A DNA stretch of 64,000 nt from Trichaptum fuscoviolaceum (GCA_910574455.1 CAJSYZ010000002.1:5667671-5731670), one strand, 5' to 3'. Shown: positions 1 to 13,186, counted from the stretch's first letter. The notes: generated by a model not told the origin, from the letters alone. Numbers and translations: made by a program.

Positions 1-299
1 TCTCAAGGAGATGCGTAGAGTCGTTAGATGTGAGTTGTAACAGATCTGTAAAGATGTTATTAAGAACAGATCATTTGATGTCTATGAGTTATTTGCAAGC
101 GATGAACATCGTCTTCAGTGATTGAAAAGAAGGCAGAAAAAAAGGAGAATGAGCGTTCACTCAACTCTGAGAATCTGCCATTACACTCACATCACAGAAT
201 ATGGGAGCAATCGCAGTTTATAAGATCAGTCACGTCTTACAAGGACTGTACATCGTGAGCAGAGCAGAGATGAGAAACGTGCAGATCGAGAGAATACTC

Positions 300-1080
300 A
301 ATCGGAGGATCAGATTTGCTTTGCGTCTTCTTTTAGTTTTACGCGCTTCTTCTGTCTTCCCGGCCCCTCGAAGGTAGCACTTCAAGACATCCAGCACTTC
401 CGCGAGACGCGTACGGAAGGAGCGCAGGTACTCTTTGTGATGTTTGCCTGAGTATCTCCACTGATTCCTGGTTCGCGGAAAGGACTTCTTCCGTGTTGCC
501 TATCCCCTGAGACTGAGTGCTTGGTTGACTAGGCAAGTCGCAAGGTCTGGATCGAAGGAGTCGGAATGAGAAGTGGACAACCCTCTAAGGACTTTCATCG
601 CTTCTTCGATATCTCGGACCTCGCCTTTTCTCTCTCCCTCAGTATATTAGTTATTCAGAGCGATCACGAGACCCGGCTTGAAGACCTCTGGGTCGTCTCC
701 CTCTGATTTATTGGGATCCTTCTCGACCAGAACCGACGAGTCTCCTCCGATTCCCAGATGCTTTGCTTCGCGCTTTTCCTCCCTAATGCATCGAGTTGAA
801 GTGAGATATTGCTCAGAGATATTGCGAGGTCCGCGCGAATAGATATAACCTCGTAGTTCGCAACAACTGGAAGCTTCCCGATGTGTACCGCTTTCTGGCT
901 GGCGGCGGGTACTCCCTCTTTCCGTCGTGCGGCATTGCACTGGAGAGACAGCAGATTAAGCGAGGCTGCGAGAGTAGGAGCATATGTTCGGGTTCCTCGA
1001 CGGCAGCCCAGTAAATATCAGGACTGGCGTACCATTGTAAGTTCATAAGAAGATGGATCGTCTGTATCTATATTCGCCTT
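300..1080 (-). pseudogene. Decayed TPR-family gene fragment, antisense to the array
   Basis: Read on the minus strand, short stretches resemble the TPR proteins of this window but lie in different frames. Examples are ASLNLLSLQCNAARRKEG, ADLAISLSNISLQLDALGRK, DSFDPDLATCLVNQALSL and RLAEVLDVLKCYLRGAGKTE. They follow the usual order of repeat cores, and the last resembles the C-terminal repeat, but frameshifts and stops separate them. It is inverted relative to the other TPR genes here. I infer an old inactivated paralogue; the edges are approximate. Confidence 0.5.
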
Positions 1081-1559
1081 TGTCTTCACTACGTGTCCGA
1101 ACTTTGGATAGGCTTGTCAGATAGATCCTGCATAACCAGCGTCCCCATCCATCTCGTCGTGTTTCGTCGTTGCGCAAATTCACAAATCGTGCCCTCTATA
1201 ACATGCCGATGTATGTCATTGAGAAACAACCCGTTACCAGTTTCTATGAATCACTGGTGCTCTTCTGTGCAATAATCTAAGAATGTCTGCGCAAGTGGCA
1301 ATAATTTGGATGATCGTGCTGGGAGTGGTTCGAAGACAACTTCAAGTTGAAGCCTAAAAACTTCTCAGGGTCCAGGACTTGAAGTTGAAACTGCCTCTTC
1401 TCGACCTCGCACTGAAGTGCCTTAGCAGATATCGTGGTCTATGCTGTCTTGTCAAACGCACCCAACCCTGACATTTATTTACCCTCTCGCATGAAAGACC
1501 AGCGATGTGATGAAATCAACAACGAGGCTGCCCAAACTTCCTCGCGTGCTCAAGCAACC

Positions 1560-2465
1560 TCTTCCGGAAATCCGGCCATCGCTAGAGTATCTGCGCACCC
1601 TATACAGCCCAGAGGTCCGTGGTGCACGAAGAAGACGGGTAGGCTCACATCGGGACTGAGAAAGGAGGTGCGGAACGGAAATTGGAGGAGATACGGGTGG
1701 ATAAATTTGAGCGAGACTATGCGACACGACGGCTTGCTGGACTCATATCTACTGCTCAGGACGACTCCGACCTAGAATTACAAGCTCCAATCGAAGATGC
1801 GTCTTCTCTTCTTGCACTTTTGGCAGGTCAAGCATCGTCAGGTCGCCTCACTCGTATAATTACTTTCGACTCATCAACGCTGAAGGAGATCTGGGTTACT
1901 CTTGGCGATACTCCAATGGAAACTGAGGACTACGGGATGGTACTGGGAGCGCAGACATGGGGAGGGGCGTGTGCGATGGCGGATATGAGTGTGGAAGATC
2001 CTGCGCAATTCGGTATTCCTGACCGTAGCGGCAGTGCCTTATTGCGGGTTCGTAATTGGGGCTGTCGGTCTTACCATATCTCCTTCGTCTTGGCGGCGTG
2101 GACTCTCAAATTGTGCAGTCGGTCTTTCAGTCTACTGTCCTCAAGAATCTGCAGGCGAATGTCGAAGCAAATTTCTCGGAATCTTGAGGCGGGCTCGTCC
2201 ATGTCCGGGCTCGACTACATAGTCAAAGCTCTCTACTTACGACCTCCAACGCACGATTCTCGGGTCGTTCGATGTACTTGTCGGCGCTGATACCATATAC
2301 GAGAGACAGCACGCTTTCTCCTAATGCTGTGTTCCATCTAGTTATCCCTCTGCGACGAAGTCCTCTATTTCTGCTTGATAGCGCACAATGTGGGGCTTCG
2401 TCCGACCCCTTGCGTTCGACTCAGACTCTGAATCAAGAGCCAACACAGAAGCGAGTATCTCGGTA
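1560..2465 (+). pseudogene. Decayed protein lysine methyltransferase-like gene (METTL21/EEF2KMT type), copy 1
   Basis: The segment from about 1670 to 2045 reads as one frame that fits the N-terminal half of fungal Methyltransf_16 proteins. Visible cues are DASSLLALLAGQ, an 'LGDTPMETEDYG' strand and the hallmark 'AQTWGGACAMADM' preceding the SAM-binding fold. The expected LELGAGTG loop near 2045-2060 is degraded to 'LELGLS'. Downstream pieces in another frame include VLKNLQANVEANFSES and FHLVIPLR, in the family's order. Frameshifts and loss of the SAM loop mean it is almost certainly inactive. Similar decayed copies precede other TPR genes in the window, so this gene and a TPR gene were duplicated together. 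Confidence 0.6.
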
Positions 2466-3287
2466 AACTCAGTGCATTGCCGTGTTGAAAGACTGCACGA
2501 AATTATTAGGGACATTCGTGCAGTCTACCGCAAAGGCACACGACGGTAGTCAGAGTACATAGAAAAAGTGGTCGTTAGTGGCAGCGTAAAATTTGAAGGC
2601 AGTTTGGCCTACCAGTTTGCTAGATCGACAAGTCTTGAGAGTAACATGACACGGCGGCATGTTGGGTGTCTGTGAGTAGTATGGCGAAGCAATCCCTGCC
2701 ATGCTAGAGAGTCACTCGCCTAGGATGAAAAGATTTAAGAATACAAACTGAGTACATATGTCTTCGGACGGAAACAAATCATCGCGGGGCTTACTCCTGC
2801 CAACATCGGTCACTGCAGTACCGGCAGCACATTGAGGAAATTGTTCATTCAAATCGCAGGATGTACATGTTAAAACTCACACAATGTGCGCTCTACCTCC
2901 TCCCCTTCTCAACATCCTCCTTCGCCCAAGAATGCCCATATCCGCCTTTCTTGTTTCCTTCAGATCCATCCGTACGCTCGTGAATTTCCTATGCCAGGGC
3001 TAAGGAATGGATTTTGCTGAAGCTTTGGGTGATGGTCACCGTGACTGTGTGAGTTTGTTCACGCAGCACCAACCGCATCATGACCTCAGGCTGCGACCGC
3101 CATCGTCTTCATACACACCTTGTTGTCTATCCCATTCTACTCCAATCGCTACTGTACGTTCTGCATCTCAAGCATAGCGAAGACGTTGGAGGGCTGCAAA
3201 GGCTGGAAGATCCACTCGCCAATGATAATACGTTCGGTGCCGCCGCCGAAAAAGGCGAACTTGAATCAGTACTTGTGACTCAAGTTG
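2466..3287. repeat. Conserved spacer upstream of TPR gene 1
   Basis: No convincing coding region is present. From about 2570 onward the DNA closely matches 9690-10330 and 50450-51170, and more weakly 15000-15170 and 59700-60700. Shared landmarks include 'AAGAATGCCCATATCCGCC' and 'GGAATGGATTTTGCTGAAGC'. It probably contains upstream regulatory DNA that travels with the TPR genes. Small minus-strand ORFs recur here between copies, but they have no recognisable domain. Confidence 0.55.
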
Positions 3288-3296
3288 CTATAAATA
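3288..3296 (+). promoter_or_regulatory. TATA-like box of TPR gene 1
   Basis: CTATAAATA starts exactly 72 nt before the proposed ATG at 3360. The same motif stands 72 nt before the ATG of the TPR genes at 51243 and 60791. It fits a core promoter with a short 5' leader. Confidence 0.5.
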
Positions 3297-3359
3297 AGTG
3301 GATAGTATAACTTCAGGACAACGAGGATTCGAGCCGTTTGCAACCTGTATTGTTCCACC

Positions 3360-5614
3360 ATGCCCAAATCTGTGTCAGGCTCAAAATCCCTTCGAGACAT
3401 CCAGGATGCATTTAAAAAGGTGAGCTTCCAGTGTCGCTATGATGGTTTCCAACAACTCATTGCATATGACTCCTCCGTGATACACAGTTCCAGCGAGAGC
3501 AGAAAAAAATGCAAAAGGACATACGCCGCCTAAAGTCTGCTGTTAAAAATGATGCGACAACGGAAGACGAGTCTGATGGAGACGACCGGATGGAGACTGA
3601 GGAGGCTGAGGCGGGGCAAAGGCAGAGAGCTCAGCACATTGATCTCGACAATGCCACACTTTTCATCGTGTGTTTCCCATCTCTCCTTTGCCTTTCCACT
3701 TGAAAGCTCATGTCTGCACTATAGGACCTCACCCTCACTACGAGGGAAGAAAATCTCTTCCTCCTCCGGCACAAACTTCGTACACTGCAGATGACGCTTG
3801 ACTCGCGCGCTCTGTACTCAGACTCAATCTCAGATACGGCGGACGACTATGACCTTGCAGCCAGCGATGCTTTCCATGAAGTTGTCAAAACCCCTGCTGC
3901 GTTTGGGCGACGACCGAATGCTCTGATGAAAGCCGTCGCTTTGCTTGACAAGTTACAGGACCCAGACCTCATCGCGACTACATCAACGCTCGTGTTGTTC
4001 GTTAGAGCAGATGGACTGTCGTCGTCTCTGCGCTCGCTCAATCTACATGAGGAAGCGCTGCAGCTCTGCACGATAGCTCACGAAATCGTTCGAAAACTAT
4101 CACAGAGCAGACAAGCCCTTTACCGAAAATATCTTGCTAGATCTTGGTTGACCCTATCGGCCTGTCATTGCGATATGGGCCGCCTAGATGACGCGGTTTC
4201 TGATAGCAGAGAAGCACTGAAGATATGGGGAACACTCGCCGAGATAGACCCCGATGTGTTCAGCTTTGAATTTGCAAGGTCTCTGGAGCTTCTGTCCTCC
4301 GAGTTCGAAAGCTCGGGGAAGACGTACGAGGACCTTGTGTTAACGCAGCAAGTAGAACAGATATACCGAGTGTTGGCCGGCGTTGACCCGGAGACCTATA
4401 ATCCATATCTTGCGTCCTGTCTGCACACTCTGTCGTTTTGCCTCCGTGCCGTAGGGAAGATAGACGAGGCGCTTCCACCAATCCAGGAAGCGGTGGAAAT
4501 CCGTAGACCGCTGGCCGAGGCCAATCCCGGCGCGTTCAACGCAAATCTTGCAGATTCTCTGAACAATCTGTCGCTTTACCTCAGTGCCGCAGGGAAGGAC
4601 GACGAGGCGCTTCCTCCAATCCGAGAGTCGGTGGATATTCGTAGAGCGCTAGCCGAGTCTAACCCCGGCGCGTTCAATGCAAAACTTGCACAGTCTCTGA
4701 ACACTCTGTCGCTTTGTCTCGGTTCCGCAGGGAAGATAGACGAGGCGCTTCCACCGATCCAGGAGGCAGTGGAGATCCATAGATCGCTAGCCGAGTGTAA
4801 TTCCGGCGCGTTCAACAACGATCTTGCAAATTCTCTGAACATTCTGTCGCTTTGCCTCCAAGACGCAGGGAAGATAGACGAGGCGCTTCCTCCAATCCGA
4901 GAGTCGGTGGATATTCGTAGAGCGCTGGCTGAGTCTAATCCCACAGCGTTCAACAAGGAACTTGCAAGTTCTCTGTACATTCTGTCGATTTGCCTCAGTG
5001 ACGCAGGGAGAATAGACGAGGCACTTCCACCAATCCAGGAAGCAGTGGGGATCCGTAGAGCGCTAGCCGAGTGTAATTCCGGCGCGTTCAACAAGGAACT
5101 TGCAGATTCTCTGAACAATCTGTCGCTTTGCCTCAGTGACGTAGGGAAGAACGAGGAGGCGCTTCCACCAATCCAGGAGGCAGTGGGGATCCGTAGAGCG
5201 CTAGCCGAGTCTAACCCCGGCGCGTTCAATGCAAAACTTGCAGATTCTCTGAACACTCTGTCGTTTTGCCTCCGTGCCGTAGGGAAGATAGACGAGGCGC
5301 TTCCACCAACCCGGGAAGCGGTGGAGATTCGTAGATCGCTAGCCAAGACTAATCCCGGTGCGTTCAACAAGGATCTTGCACAGTCTCTGTACAATCTGTC
5401 GCTTTGCCTCCATGACGCAGGGAAGATAGACGAGGCGCTTCCACCAATCCAGGAAGCGGTGATTCTGTACAAGCATCTCTTTGGACAATACCCAGATGCT
5501 TTCCGACAAGATTTCGCGTATGCACTCGACGTTCTTCGAATCTGCCATGAAGCCATCGGGAATGCGGAGGAGGCTCAGAATGCACGTGAAGAGGCTCTCC
5601 GGATTCGAGGCTAA
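3360..5614 (+). CDS. TPR-repeat protein 1 (three exons, about 709 aa)
   Basis: Exons 3360-3419, 3488-3667 and 3725-5614 join in phase 0 through two GT..AG introns of 57-68 nt. The start was chosen because this ATG and its intron pattern are conserved in the copies at 51243, 60791 and 10454. The short N-terminus (MPKSVSGSKS) leads into a charged, probably coiled-coil stretch (REQKKMQKDIRRLKSAV). A helical region with ALLDKLQDPD follows, and then TPR repeats. From about 4464 the repeats are eight nearly identical 138-nt (46-aa) units of the pattern EALPPIQEAVEIRR..LAE.NPGAFN..LA.SLN.LSLCL..AGK. TPRs form superhelical protein-binding scaffolds; the partner is unknown. No NB-ARC, kinase or signal peptide is seen. 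It may be an NLR-like accessory or a free TPR protein. Confidence 0.8.
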
Positions 5615-6360
5615 TGTCTTGCCATGATCTTTTCCGTTTCTTCACCACTAGGAATAATTTTAGTTATAATGTACCGTGTATTGGAATCTCGAAATGTATT
5701 TTATCATTGAATTAGAGGAATTTTACATATGCCGTTACAGGTCGCATATTTGTCTTGAATTATAACATTCGCAATAATTCTCATATGTATACAATTGTCA
5801 AAATATCCTATAATTTTACGTTTATTGACCAACTAAGAGAGCCAAAGCAGAGACCTAATATTGTATAGTGTAGGAAAGGAATAGGGAAAGTTGCCCATCG
5901 GTCTCAAATGTCGAATGCACAGTGCTTGCTCGATGAAAACGCTTTTTCGTCCGTCCCGGTGGAAGTTACAGATTCCTCCAAATTCCAACCTTCAGCACAG
6001 TCTACTATTTCGCTGCATATGGGGGAATTGGAGAAAAGAGGAGAGGCCAGAGACCTAGGCTGTGAGACACGATCGACACATACCAGACTGATACGCGCAT
6101 AGGCCGCTGCGTCTCGGGCCACCGACAGGCTTATCGTGACATAGATTCAATGTGCCAGATTAGCCTTCGGACAATCAGAGGTGCCAGGTGCTCTCGCTGG
6201 TCATCCACAGACTGTACATCGTCGTCCGTGTCATTGCCTGACAGTGTAGACCTCGCCACTCAAACATTTGGCCTGGCATATGTGTGCTATACACATCGAT
6301 GCTGTTCTCAAATAGATCGGATTAGATTCATGATGTTTAGGAAAGACTGACTGTACATTT
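5615..6360. repeat. Conserved 3' flank of TPR gene 1
   Basis: There is no supported gene. The block matches 52808-53600 closely, and more distantly 8200-8700 and 47936-48780. All share 'AGTGCTTGCTCGATGAA' about 300-330 nt after the TPR stop. It is the 3' part of the duplicated unit. Confidence 0.5.
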
Positions 6361-7340
6361 GTGGGTGGAAGTAACTGTGGGAGTTGGGCGGAGGCGAACG
6401 TTGTGCCAAAGGACTTGTGCGCTTCACAACACAACGAACCTTACCCCACGTACTTCATCATGCCCAATATTCAGTTCATCGAATCTCTGAATCCGGAATT
6501 TACGCACTCACCTAAACGGCCACTGCCATCACTGCGGTCAACCCAACATCGAGGCTTTCCTGACTTCTTCGCCTTACCTTCCAGAACTCAGGTCGTTGCT
6601 ACTTTATCTACGCGCCTTTGAGTATTTGCTGTAAAAGTAGTAGGAGACAGAGGTCGCATTGTAGTAAGGAACTCGGAGATTTTGAGATTACGAAGAAGGA
6701 ATGCAGGTGGGCAAATCCGAGCGGGACTACTATCCGACAACTTGAAGACGCTTACGACGCCTCGAATTTAATCCTATAAGATCTGCCTTCCCCTCTTACC
6801 TCTGAAAAGGTCGTCTCACTCGTACTTCTACTCTCGGGCCATCACCGCTGAAGGAGGATATTCGGGCTCCTCTCAGTCTCAGCGACGCATCAATGGAGAA
6901 CGGGACTACGGGACACTGAGAACGCAGATATGGGAAGGAGGCTGGGCGTGTGTGGAAGATCCTGGGCAATTCCGTATTCCTGAGTGCAGTCGGGTATTGG
7001 AACTGGGTGCAGCAATGGGTCTCGTCCGGGCGTGGACTCTGAATTGTGTTGTTGAACTTTCATCCTAGTCTCCTCAAGAATCTACTGTTCTCTGCCTCTT
7101 CAGTGGGACCAGTCCCCGTCCGAGCCAAGAGTCCCCAGACTGGTCAAAGTACCCTTCCCAACTCTCGGGGCTTCGATACATCGTCGACACTGATATCGCC
7201 TACGAGGAGCAAAACGTGATAAGTTTCGCCTTGCCACATTTCATCATACTCTGGTCATTCCTCTTTGGCAAACCAACACCTTCAAATCGAACACCATCCC
7301 TCCTGTATTCAATAAATTCAACGAGGCTGAAACCGAAAAT
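6361..7340 (+). pseudogene. Decayed methyltransferase-like gene, copy 2
   Basis: The segment is almost identical to 53604-54515. Fragments of the same methyltransferase family appear in broken frames: IWEGGWACVEDPGQFRIP, then SRVLELGAAMGLVRAWT (a damaged SAM loop), and later a YIVDTDIAYEEQ strand followed by LVIPLWQTNTFKS. Multiple stops and frameshifts exclude a functional product. The 5' third (6361-6640) shows no clear domain but belongs to the same duplicated block. Confidence 0.55.
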
Positions 7341-7979
7341 GATCCTGGATCTTTCTCGCTACGGAGGGCAGATTGCACGCGATGTATACGCTCCGTCATC
7401 ATTTAACTTTAGGCTTGCGAAGGCGCTGTGTCATGAAGAGCACAGCTTGTTACCTTCGCGTGTTCTCCATCATTGTTCTGTGTTACGAACGACTCATGCA
7501 AAGTCGACGGCCGTCTGGCTTCTCAGTCTCATCTGATCCTCGGGCTGGGAACATGCATTTCTTGCATCGTCTTTGCAGTTCCCATACTGTATGTCCACGC
7601 TTGTTAACTTTCCTTGGCCTCCGTGGCCAGCTAATACTCCACGATGTGCAGGTGCCGACTCTCCCTACAAGAGGAAATGATCTCTGACATGAAATCTGCA
7701 TGCTACAGATGGCGTCGGAGTTGACCAATTCTTACAAGGATAGGCCAAAATTTGACTTGTCCCTTTAAGCAGAGAAGTCATTGTGGTCGCTCCTTTAGAC
7801 TAGTTACCGCCAAAGAAGCCATCATACATCTCTCATCCAGGGAAAAGGGACGACGTTGTCGCTGCTATCCCGAGGACGGGAAGAAGCATCAACTACACAC
7901 ACCAAAGTAGAACAAGACACGTATAATCCTGAACTCGGGAGCTCTATGCGAAACTCTCTTCTCATAACCGCAATGTTAG

Positions 7980-8200
7980 AAAGGAAGAGGATGCGCTTGC
8001 TGTGATCCAGGAATGCAATCCAAGATGCAGTGGGTCTGTACAGGCAACTCTTTGGACAATACCCAGATGCTTTCCGACAAGATCTCGCGGATACGCTCGA
8101 CGTTCTTCGAAACTGCCATGAAGCCATTGGGAATACGGAGGAGGCTCAGAATGCAAGTGAAGAGGCTCTCCGTGTTATAGGTTCACGTTGTACGTGATCT
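7980..8200 (+). pseudogene. C-terminal relic of a TPR gene
   Basis: One frame reads DAVGLYRQLFGQYPDAF, then DVLRNCHEAIGNTEEAQN, matching the last repeat and C-terminus of the TPR genes. Nothing of the body or N-terminus precedes it. The segment 7341-7979 is unrelated to the other TPR bodies, so this is a truncated remnant of a unit. Confidence 0.75.
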
Positions 8201-9368
8201 TTTACGCTTCTTCATTCCTATGAATCACTTTAGTTATACTGCACTGTGTATTAGAACCTGGATATGTATTTTATCATTAAATTAGAAGAGTCGTACGTAT
8301 GTTGTCACAGATTGCATATTTGTCTTGGATCATAGCATCTGCAATGGCTCTCGAATTCAACAGCCAAGAACATCGTATAATTTCTCGCTCATCATCAACA
8401 AAATGAGATGGCCGTAGCAGAAATCTATTACCGTAGAATCCACGACAAAGGTGGCAGAAGCTGTACTAATTTACCCATCGGTTACAAAAGCCATATGTGC
8501 AGTGCTTGCTCGATGAAGACACTTGTTGTCTGTCCCTGTGGAAGTTACACATCCCTCTGCAATCCAACTTTCAACAAGATCGGCCGTATTGCTGTATCTG
8601 GGGATGCGGGGAAAGGAACAGTAGCCGAGGACTCGGGTTGTGAGGCCGCTCAATAGGCTTTTGTATTTAAGTTAGTACGCTATGTCGCAAGCAACCGACA
8701 GACATACATAAAATTGAAAGTGCCATATTGACCATCGGACATCACAGGTGCTGCTGTTGTCGGTCATCATAGCCTGTCCGTCGTCATTCGTGAAGTTGCA
8801 GGAGACTTAGAGGGGACTGACCAGTTGAACATTGCCAGATCCCGAGCTTCGTTCGGACTCGCATATAGATCCCTAGAATGTTTAAGCAATCATTTCGTAC
8901 TGATTTTACAGCTGTTTGCAAGATAACCAAATGTAGGCTGTCTGAGTTCTGTCTTTCAATGTCTGCAAAAGAATGTCGTCACGAGGACTCGGAGGTCAAT
9001 ATCAATGATGCCAAACATGATCGCACCTTTCAGAGGAATGCGTAAGCGCATCCGAGTCTCGCTCATGCATGTACCCTAAGGGTCTGTTTACGGGGAAGTC
9101 AGGCTGGAGTTTGGATGTCGAGGGTGTGCTATGGAACTTCTTGAGCTTCTTGTGCGCAACGAGCTGGAGACATGAGTCCAGTAGTTTGATACGGAGGTTG
9201 GCAAGCCTGGCAGTGAGCTGATTTCGATGTAAAGGTGTCAGAGTCAGAAGGGAGATGGTGAACGAGTGTCCGAGTCCAAAGACGGAAGCGGAACGGCTTG
9301 AAATTCGGGCTCCGACTCTGGCATCTCCGAGTCGCCTCCCTTCAACGTGAAATCTGCACACTTCAAAC
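8201..9368. other. Degraded 3' flank and unassigned sequence
   Basis: Up to about 8700 this resembles the 3' flank of the other TPR genes. The part from about 8980 to 9350 resembles 48830-49080, which lies just before methyltransferase copy 3, so it is probably the eroded 5' part of another unit. A minus-strand frame (9002-9361) is open but I recognise no domain in it. Confidence 0.35.
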
Positions 9369-10453
9369 CGCTGGAGTCAACCAATTCTTACAAGGATAGT
9401 TCAAATCTGTCTTGCCTCCTGAAGCGGAGAAGTTATCATAATCACTTCTTGGAACTGGTTATCGCAGAGAAGTCCTCTAATTCTGCTTGATAGCGCACAA
9501 TGTCTGGCTCCCTTGCGTTTGACCGAAGCTCTCAACGAAGAACCAACACGAAAGCGAGCATCTCGGTAACCACAGCCTGAGTGCATTGCCGAACCCTGTG
9601 CGCCTCAAACCGCAACTTCGCGAAACTATTAGAGACAGTCGTGTAGTCGACCGCAAAGGCACACGGAGGTAGTCTGGGCTGAATATACATAGAAAAAGTG
9701 GTCATTAGTGGCAGCGTATGAAAGTGTAATTCATTGTCAACAAATCTTGAGCGCGACATGACACGGCGTTATGTTGAGTGTCTGTTAGTATGGCGAAGCA
9801 ATCCCTGCCATACTCTGTTACCATACAGAACGCTAGAGAGTCACTCGTCTAGGATGATAAGATATAAGAATATAAACTGCGTCCATAGGTCTTCGGACGG
9901 AAAATCCTCGCGGGGCTTACTCCTGCCAACATCGGTCACTGCAGTACCAGCAGCACATTGAGAAATTTGTTCGTCCGGATCGCAAGATGTACATGCTAGA
10001 ACTCACACGTCTTCTCAATAGCTTCCTTCGCCCAAGAATGCCCATATCCGCCTTTCCTTATTCTCTCAGATCCATCCGTACGCTCGCGAATTTTCCTGTG
10101 CCAGAAAGCAATTTTAGGGCTAAGGAATGGATTTTGCTGAAGCGTTGTATGGGTGATGGGATACTGTGTGAGATTGTTCACGCAGCACTAACAGCACTGC
10201 CAGTGGCACCGTGACTTGCAGTTCAGTAACAGGCACCATCGTCTTCATACACACCTTGATGTCCATCCCAATTATGTCCAATCGCTACTGTACGTGCTGC
10301 ATCTCAAGCATGGCAAAGACGTTGGAGGGTTGCGAAGCCTTGACTCAATAAATCGAACCTGACGGAGTTTCAAAGCATTTAGGATGGCCTCCATCCTAAA
10401 TTCTTACCCGGTATACCTTCAGGTCAACAACGATCAACCTACGTTGTTCCACC
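9369..10453. repeat. Conserved spacer upstream of TPR gene 2
   Basis: The part 9370-9990 is nearly identical to 50120-50710, and 9690-10330 also resembles 2570-3170. No gene is supported. The TATA-like box seen before the other TPR genes is not conserved here; GGTATACC at about 10411 is the nearest AT-rich element. Confidence 0.5.
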
Positions 10454-13186
10454 ATGACCAACTATCCACTCCAACTTGCGTCAGGCTCGATGTCTTTGCA
10501 AGACTTCCAGGAAGCTTTTGAAGAGGTGAGATCCCAGTTTCATGGTGTTTTGAACATAAGACTGACACTGATTCCCTCACAGCTCCGGCGAAAGCAGGAG
10601 AGTATGCAAGAGGACATACGCCTCCTGAAGAAAGCCGCTCGGAAGGATGCACCAGCAGACAACGATACCCATGTAGATGGTCCGATGGAGGCTGAGGAAG
10701 TTGAGGCAGAGCATAGACAGAGAAAACAACGCGACAATGCTACACTTAACGTTGTGCGTTTCTCATATTTCCTTGGCCTTTCCACTTGAAAGCTTATGTC
10801 TGCACTATAGGACCTCACCCTCACTACGAGGGAAGAAAATATCTTCCTCCTCCGCCATAAAATTCGCACACTTCAGCTGGCGCTTGACTCTGGCGCTCTC
10901 TACTCAAACTCAATTCCAGACACAGCGGACGACTATGACCTTGCAGCCAGTGGCCCTTTCCATGATGTTGTCAAAGATCATTCTGCGTTTGGGCAAGGAC
11001 CGAATGCTTTGATGAAGGCCGTCGCTTTGCTTGACAAACTGCAGGACCCAGACTTCATCGCGACCACATCAACCCTCGTGTTGTTCGTTAGAACAGATGG
11101 ACTGTCGTCGTCTCTGCGCTCGCTCGATCTACGCAAAGAAGCTCTGCAGCTGTGTAAGGTTGCGCACGAAATCATTCGAAACCTCTCGCAAAGCGGACAA
11201 AACGTTTACCGAAAATATCTTGCTTTATCTTTGTTGACACTATCGGCTTGTCATTGCGATATGGGCCGCATGGATGACGCAGTTTCTGCCAACAAAACAG
11301 CGGTCAAGATATGGAGCACAGTCGCTGAGGTAGACCCTAATGTGTTCAGCTTCGCATTTGCAAGGTCTCTAGAGCTTCTGTCCTCCAAGTTCGAAAGTGT
11401 AGGAAAGAAGTGCGAGACACTTGTGCTGATCCAGCAAGCAGAAAAGATATACCGAGTGTTGGCCAGTGTTGATCCGGGTGTATATAATCCATATCTTGCG
11501 TCCTGTCTGCACAATCTGTCTTTAAGCCTCAGTGACGCAGGGAAGCTAGACGAGGCGCTTCCGCCGATCCGGGAGTCAGTGGATATATATCGAGTACTAG
11601 CTGAGGCCAATCCCGCAGTGTTCAACAACGATCTTGCAATGTCTCTGAGCATTCTGTCGATTTGCCTCCGTGACGCAGGGAAGCAAGACGAGGCGCTTCC
11701 GCCAATCCGGGAAGCGGTGGAGATTCATAGAGTGCTGGCCGAGTCGAATCCCGGCGCATTCAACAAAGGTCTTGCGGATTCTCTGCACGATCTGTCTCTT
11801 TGTCTCGCAAGGACAGGGAAGAACGAGGAGGCGCTTTCACCAATTCAGGAAGCAGAGAAGATCTACAGATCACTGGCCATGGCCAACCCCGACAAGTTCA
11901 ACAACGAGCTCGCAAATTCTCTGACCAGTATGTCTGGTTTTCTTCGTGATTTAGGGAAGCTAGAGAAGGCGCTTCCACGAATACAGGAAGCAGAAAGGAT
12001 GTATCGATCATTGGCCGAATCTAATCCCGACGCGTACAACAACGAACATGCAATGTCTCTGAACAGTTTGTATCTTTGTCTCAGTGACGCAGGGAAGAAC
12101 GAGGAGGCACTTGCACCTGTCCAGGAAGCAGAGAACATCTATCGATCACTGGCCAAGGCTAATCCCGGCGCATTCAATAAAGATCTTGCGGATACTCTGT
12201 ACAATCTGTCGAATTGTCTTTATTACGCAAGTAAATATGAGGAAGCACTTGCACCAATACAGGAAGCAGAGGAAATCCACCGATCACTAGCGGAGGCCAA
12301 TCCTGGCGCGTTCAACGCTGATTTTGCGGATACTCTGAATGTTCTGTCCAATTGCTTTCGTGTCGTAGGGAAGAGGAACGAGGCGCTCGCTGCAAGCAAA
12401 GAAGCAGAGAAAATATATCGAGTGCTTGCGAGCACCAACCCAAAAGCCTTCAAACCAGCTCATGCATCATCTTTGAACGATCTGTCGTATCAACTCAGTG
12501 AGACAGGGAAGAAGGAGGAAGCGCTCATACCGACTATGGAATCGGTTGTCATGTTTCGAGACCTGGCGAGTGAAAACCCAGATGCTTTCAATGGTGACCT
12601 TGCGAACGCTCTTGACAATCTGTCTGTACATCTCGCTGGTGTAGGGAGGAAGGAGGAAGCGGTCACTGCAAGCAGGGAATCGGTGGACATGTATCGTTTA
12701 CTGGTCGGGACGGACTGGGACGCGTACAGCACATCTTTCGCACTTGGGAATCTAGCGAAACACCTTACAAAGATGACTGGTGAATCAGCAAGTGCATTGG
12801 CGGCTGCAGAGGAGTCTGTGACAATTTGCAAGAAGCTCGCGAAAGACCAACCGAGGACCTATAACCGAGATCTAGCGTTCACCCTCAATGTTCTCTCAAT
12901 CTGCCTGAAAGCCACGGGGAAGTGCGCGGAAGCGTTGGCTTCAGCTCGTGAGTCGGTGGCGATCCATCGTGAACTCGTCAAAACCAACCCGGGCGGCTCC
13001 AAGCCAGAGCTAGCGGAGTCTCTGCAGACGTTATCGGTCTGTCTCAAGGATTCGGGTCAAATGAAAGACGCACTCGCTGCTATTGAAGAGTCGGTGGAGA
13101 TTTTCAGGGGTCTTTACGGCGAATACCCAGAGTTCTTCCGGCCACTTCTCGCAGATGCATTGGACGTGCTTGGAGACTGTCTTTAA
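10454..13186 (+). CDS. TPR-repeat protein 2 (three exons, about 871 aa, early stop)
   Basis: Exons 10454-10525, 10583-10750 and 10811-13186 join in phase 0. The N-terminus is MTNYPLQLAS, followed by a charged helix (LRRKQESMQEDIRLLKKAA) and an acidic linker. Exon 3 holds many 46-aa TPR units that are more divergent from each other than in the sister genes, so this is probably the oldest surviving paralogue. The stop TAA at 13184-13186 interrupts the last repeat. In the same frame, 13187-13246 continues with SAGKSEEAVSVKEEACRICN, matching the family C-terminus, before the next TAA. The protein therefore probably lost its last 20 or so residues. A scaffold role is inferred from the TPR fold only. 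Confidence 0.78.

Noticed and set aside
4576..5556. Long antisense open frame (326 codons) opposite TPR gene 1
   Set aside because: It mirrors the 138-nt repeats; a repeat length divisible by three keeps one antisense frame open. It has no start context, splice pattern or domain of its own.
9002..9361. Minus-strand frame as a real gene
   Set aside because: It is open but shows no domain, and the homologous DNA at 48840-49080 does not preserve it.
10762..10959. Recurrent small minus-strand frames in the TPR spacers and flanks as short genes
   Set aside because: They vary in length and frame between copies, and none has a recognisable feature beyond DNA-level conservation.
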